A DNA stretch of 13,241 bases from B33-G16 sp046498285 (GTDB lineage: Bacteria > Desulfobacterota > DSM-4660 > Desulfatiglandales > B25-G16): NCBI GenBank assembly GCA_046498285.1, contig JAWOBA010000203.1:1-13241 (forward strand). The letters are read 5' to 3'. Below the pieces are notes generated by a model. The model did no database searches and had not been told where the DNA came from. It saw only the letters and a program-made list of their open reading frames with translations. Every line of letters starts with the position of its first letter. The stretch's first letter is position 1. Below, one piece after another: positions 13,120 through 13,241 of this stretch. Made by a program: the position numbers and the translations under genes.

Positions 13120-13241
13120 ATGCATATACAGCAAAAATGCGTAAATGACCACATGATCGATTGGCAATTTCGCTCTAATGTGGACATCCAGCTGGGTGGC
13201 AGTTCTGCAGAAGCACAGTTACAGAGGGTTCAAACAATGAC
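13120..13241 (+). CDS. Partial open frame running off the window end
   Basis: An ATG at 13120 opens 40 codons with no stop before the window ends (MHIQQKCVNDHMIDWQFRS...). The other two plus frames are closed here, and the frame lies just behind a good promoter. There is no clear Shine-Dalgarno and I do not recognise the product. The frame is open upstream to 13042, so the start is uncertain. It may be the beginning of a real gene, or chance. Confidence 0.4.
   Translation, partial: MHIQQKCVNDHMIDWQFRSNVDIQLGGSSAEAQLQRVQTM

Overview
The window looks like ordinary chromosome from an anaerobic, fatty-acid-using Gram-negative bacterium, moderately AT-rich and littered with short palindromic and inverted intergenic repeats. 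Three things point to a Desulfobacterota (former Deltaproteobacteria) type genome: the mix of butyryl-CoA-type acyl-CoA dehydrogenase, SCP2-type thiolase with a DUF35 partner and AmmeMemoRadiSam protein B; a Crp-PilZ protein; and the style of the intergenic repeats. That placement is inference, not a match to a named genome. No tRNA, rRNA, CRISPR array, integrase, transposase or phage gene was seen.

Layout. 1-230: GC-rich repeat. 231-1367 (+): acyl-CoA dehydrogenase, alone between two inverted copies of a roughly 160-bp repeat (21-215 and 1675-1830), with a separate 178-bp palindromic element behind it (1444-1621). 2118-4416 (+): a two-gene operon of a MEMO-family protein (AmrB) with an unusual N-terminal export or anchor segment and a class I/II aminotransferase. 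It is preceded by an extended -10 promoter near 1949. 7420-4421 (-): a run of four genes, Crp-like cNMP-binding plus PilZ protein, single-domain cNMP-binding protein, thiolase, DUF35 Zn-ribbon/OB protein. A MITE-like element (6096-6231) sits between the second and third genes. 7613-10519 (+): a 968-residue helicase-nuclease that joins the equivalents of Bacillus MrfA and MrfB in one chain. 10562-10890: a second, longer copy of the 6096-6231 element with another hairpin element inserted in it. 10928-11224 (+): TatA. 11999-11214 (-): inositol monophosphatase family protein overlapping the tatA 3' end, with a possible 10-codon leader ORF and hairpin upstream. 12421-12909 (+): Hsp20 small heat-shock protein with a clear terminator. 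13055-13241: a good sigma-70-like promoter and a reading frame that runs off the end.

How the genes fit together. The dehydrogenase and the thiolase/DUF35 pair fit acyl-CoA (beta-oxidation type) metabolism. The two cNMP-domain proteins upstream of the thiolase lack DNA-binding domains, and the first carries the canonical c-di-GMP-binding PilZ motifs, so they look like signal-sensing adaptors rather than transcription factors. TatA is a protein-export component; Hsp20 and the helicase-nuclease are stress and DNA-repair functions.

The most noteworthy items are the helicase-nuclease fusion, the Crp-PilZ/cNMP pair, the apparently exported MEMO protein, and several families of inverted or palindromic repeats, some nested. 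I found no convincing wholly new multi-gene system.
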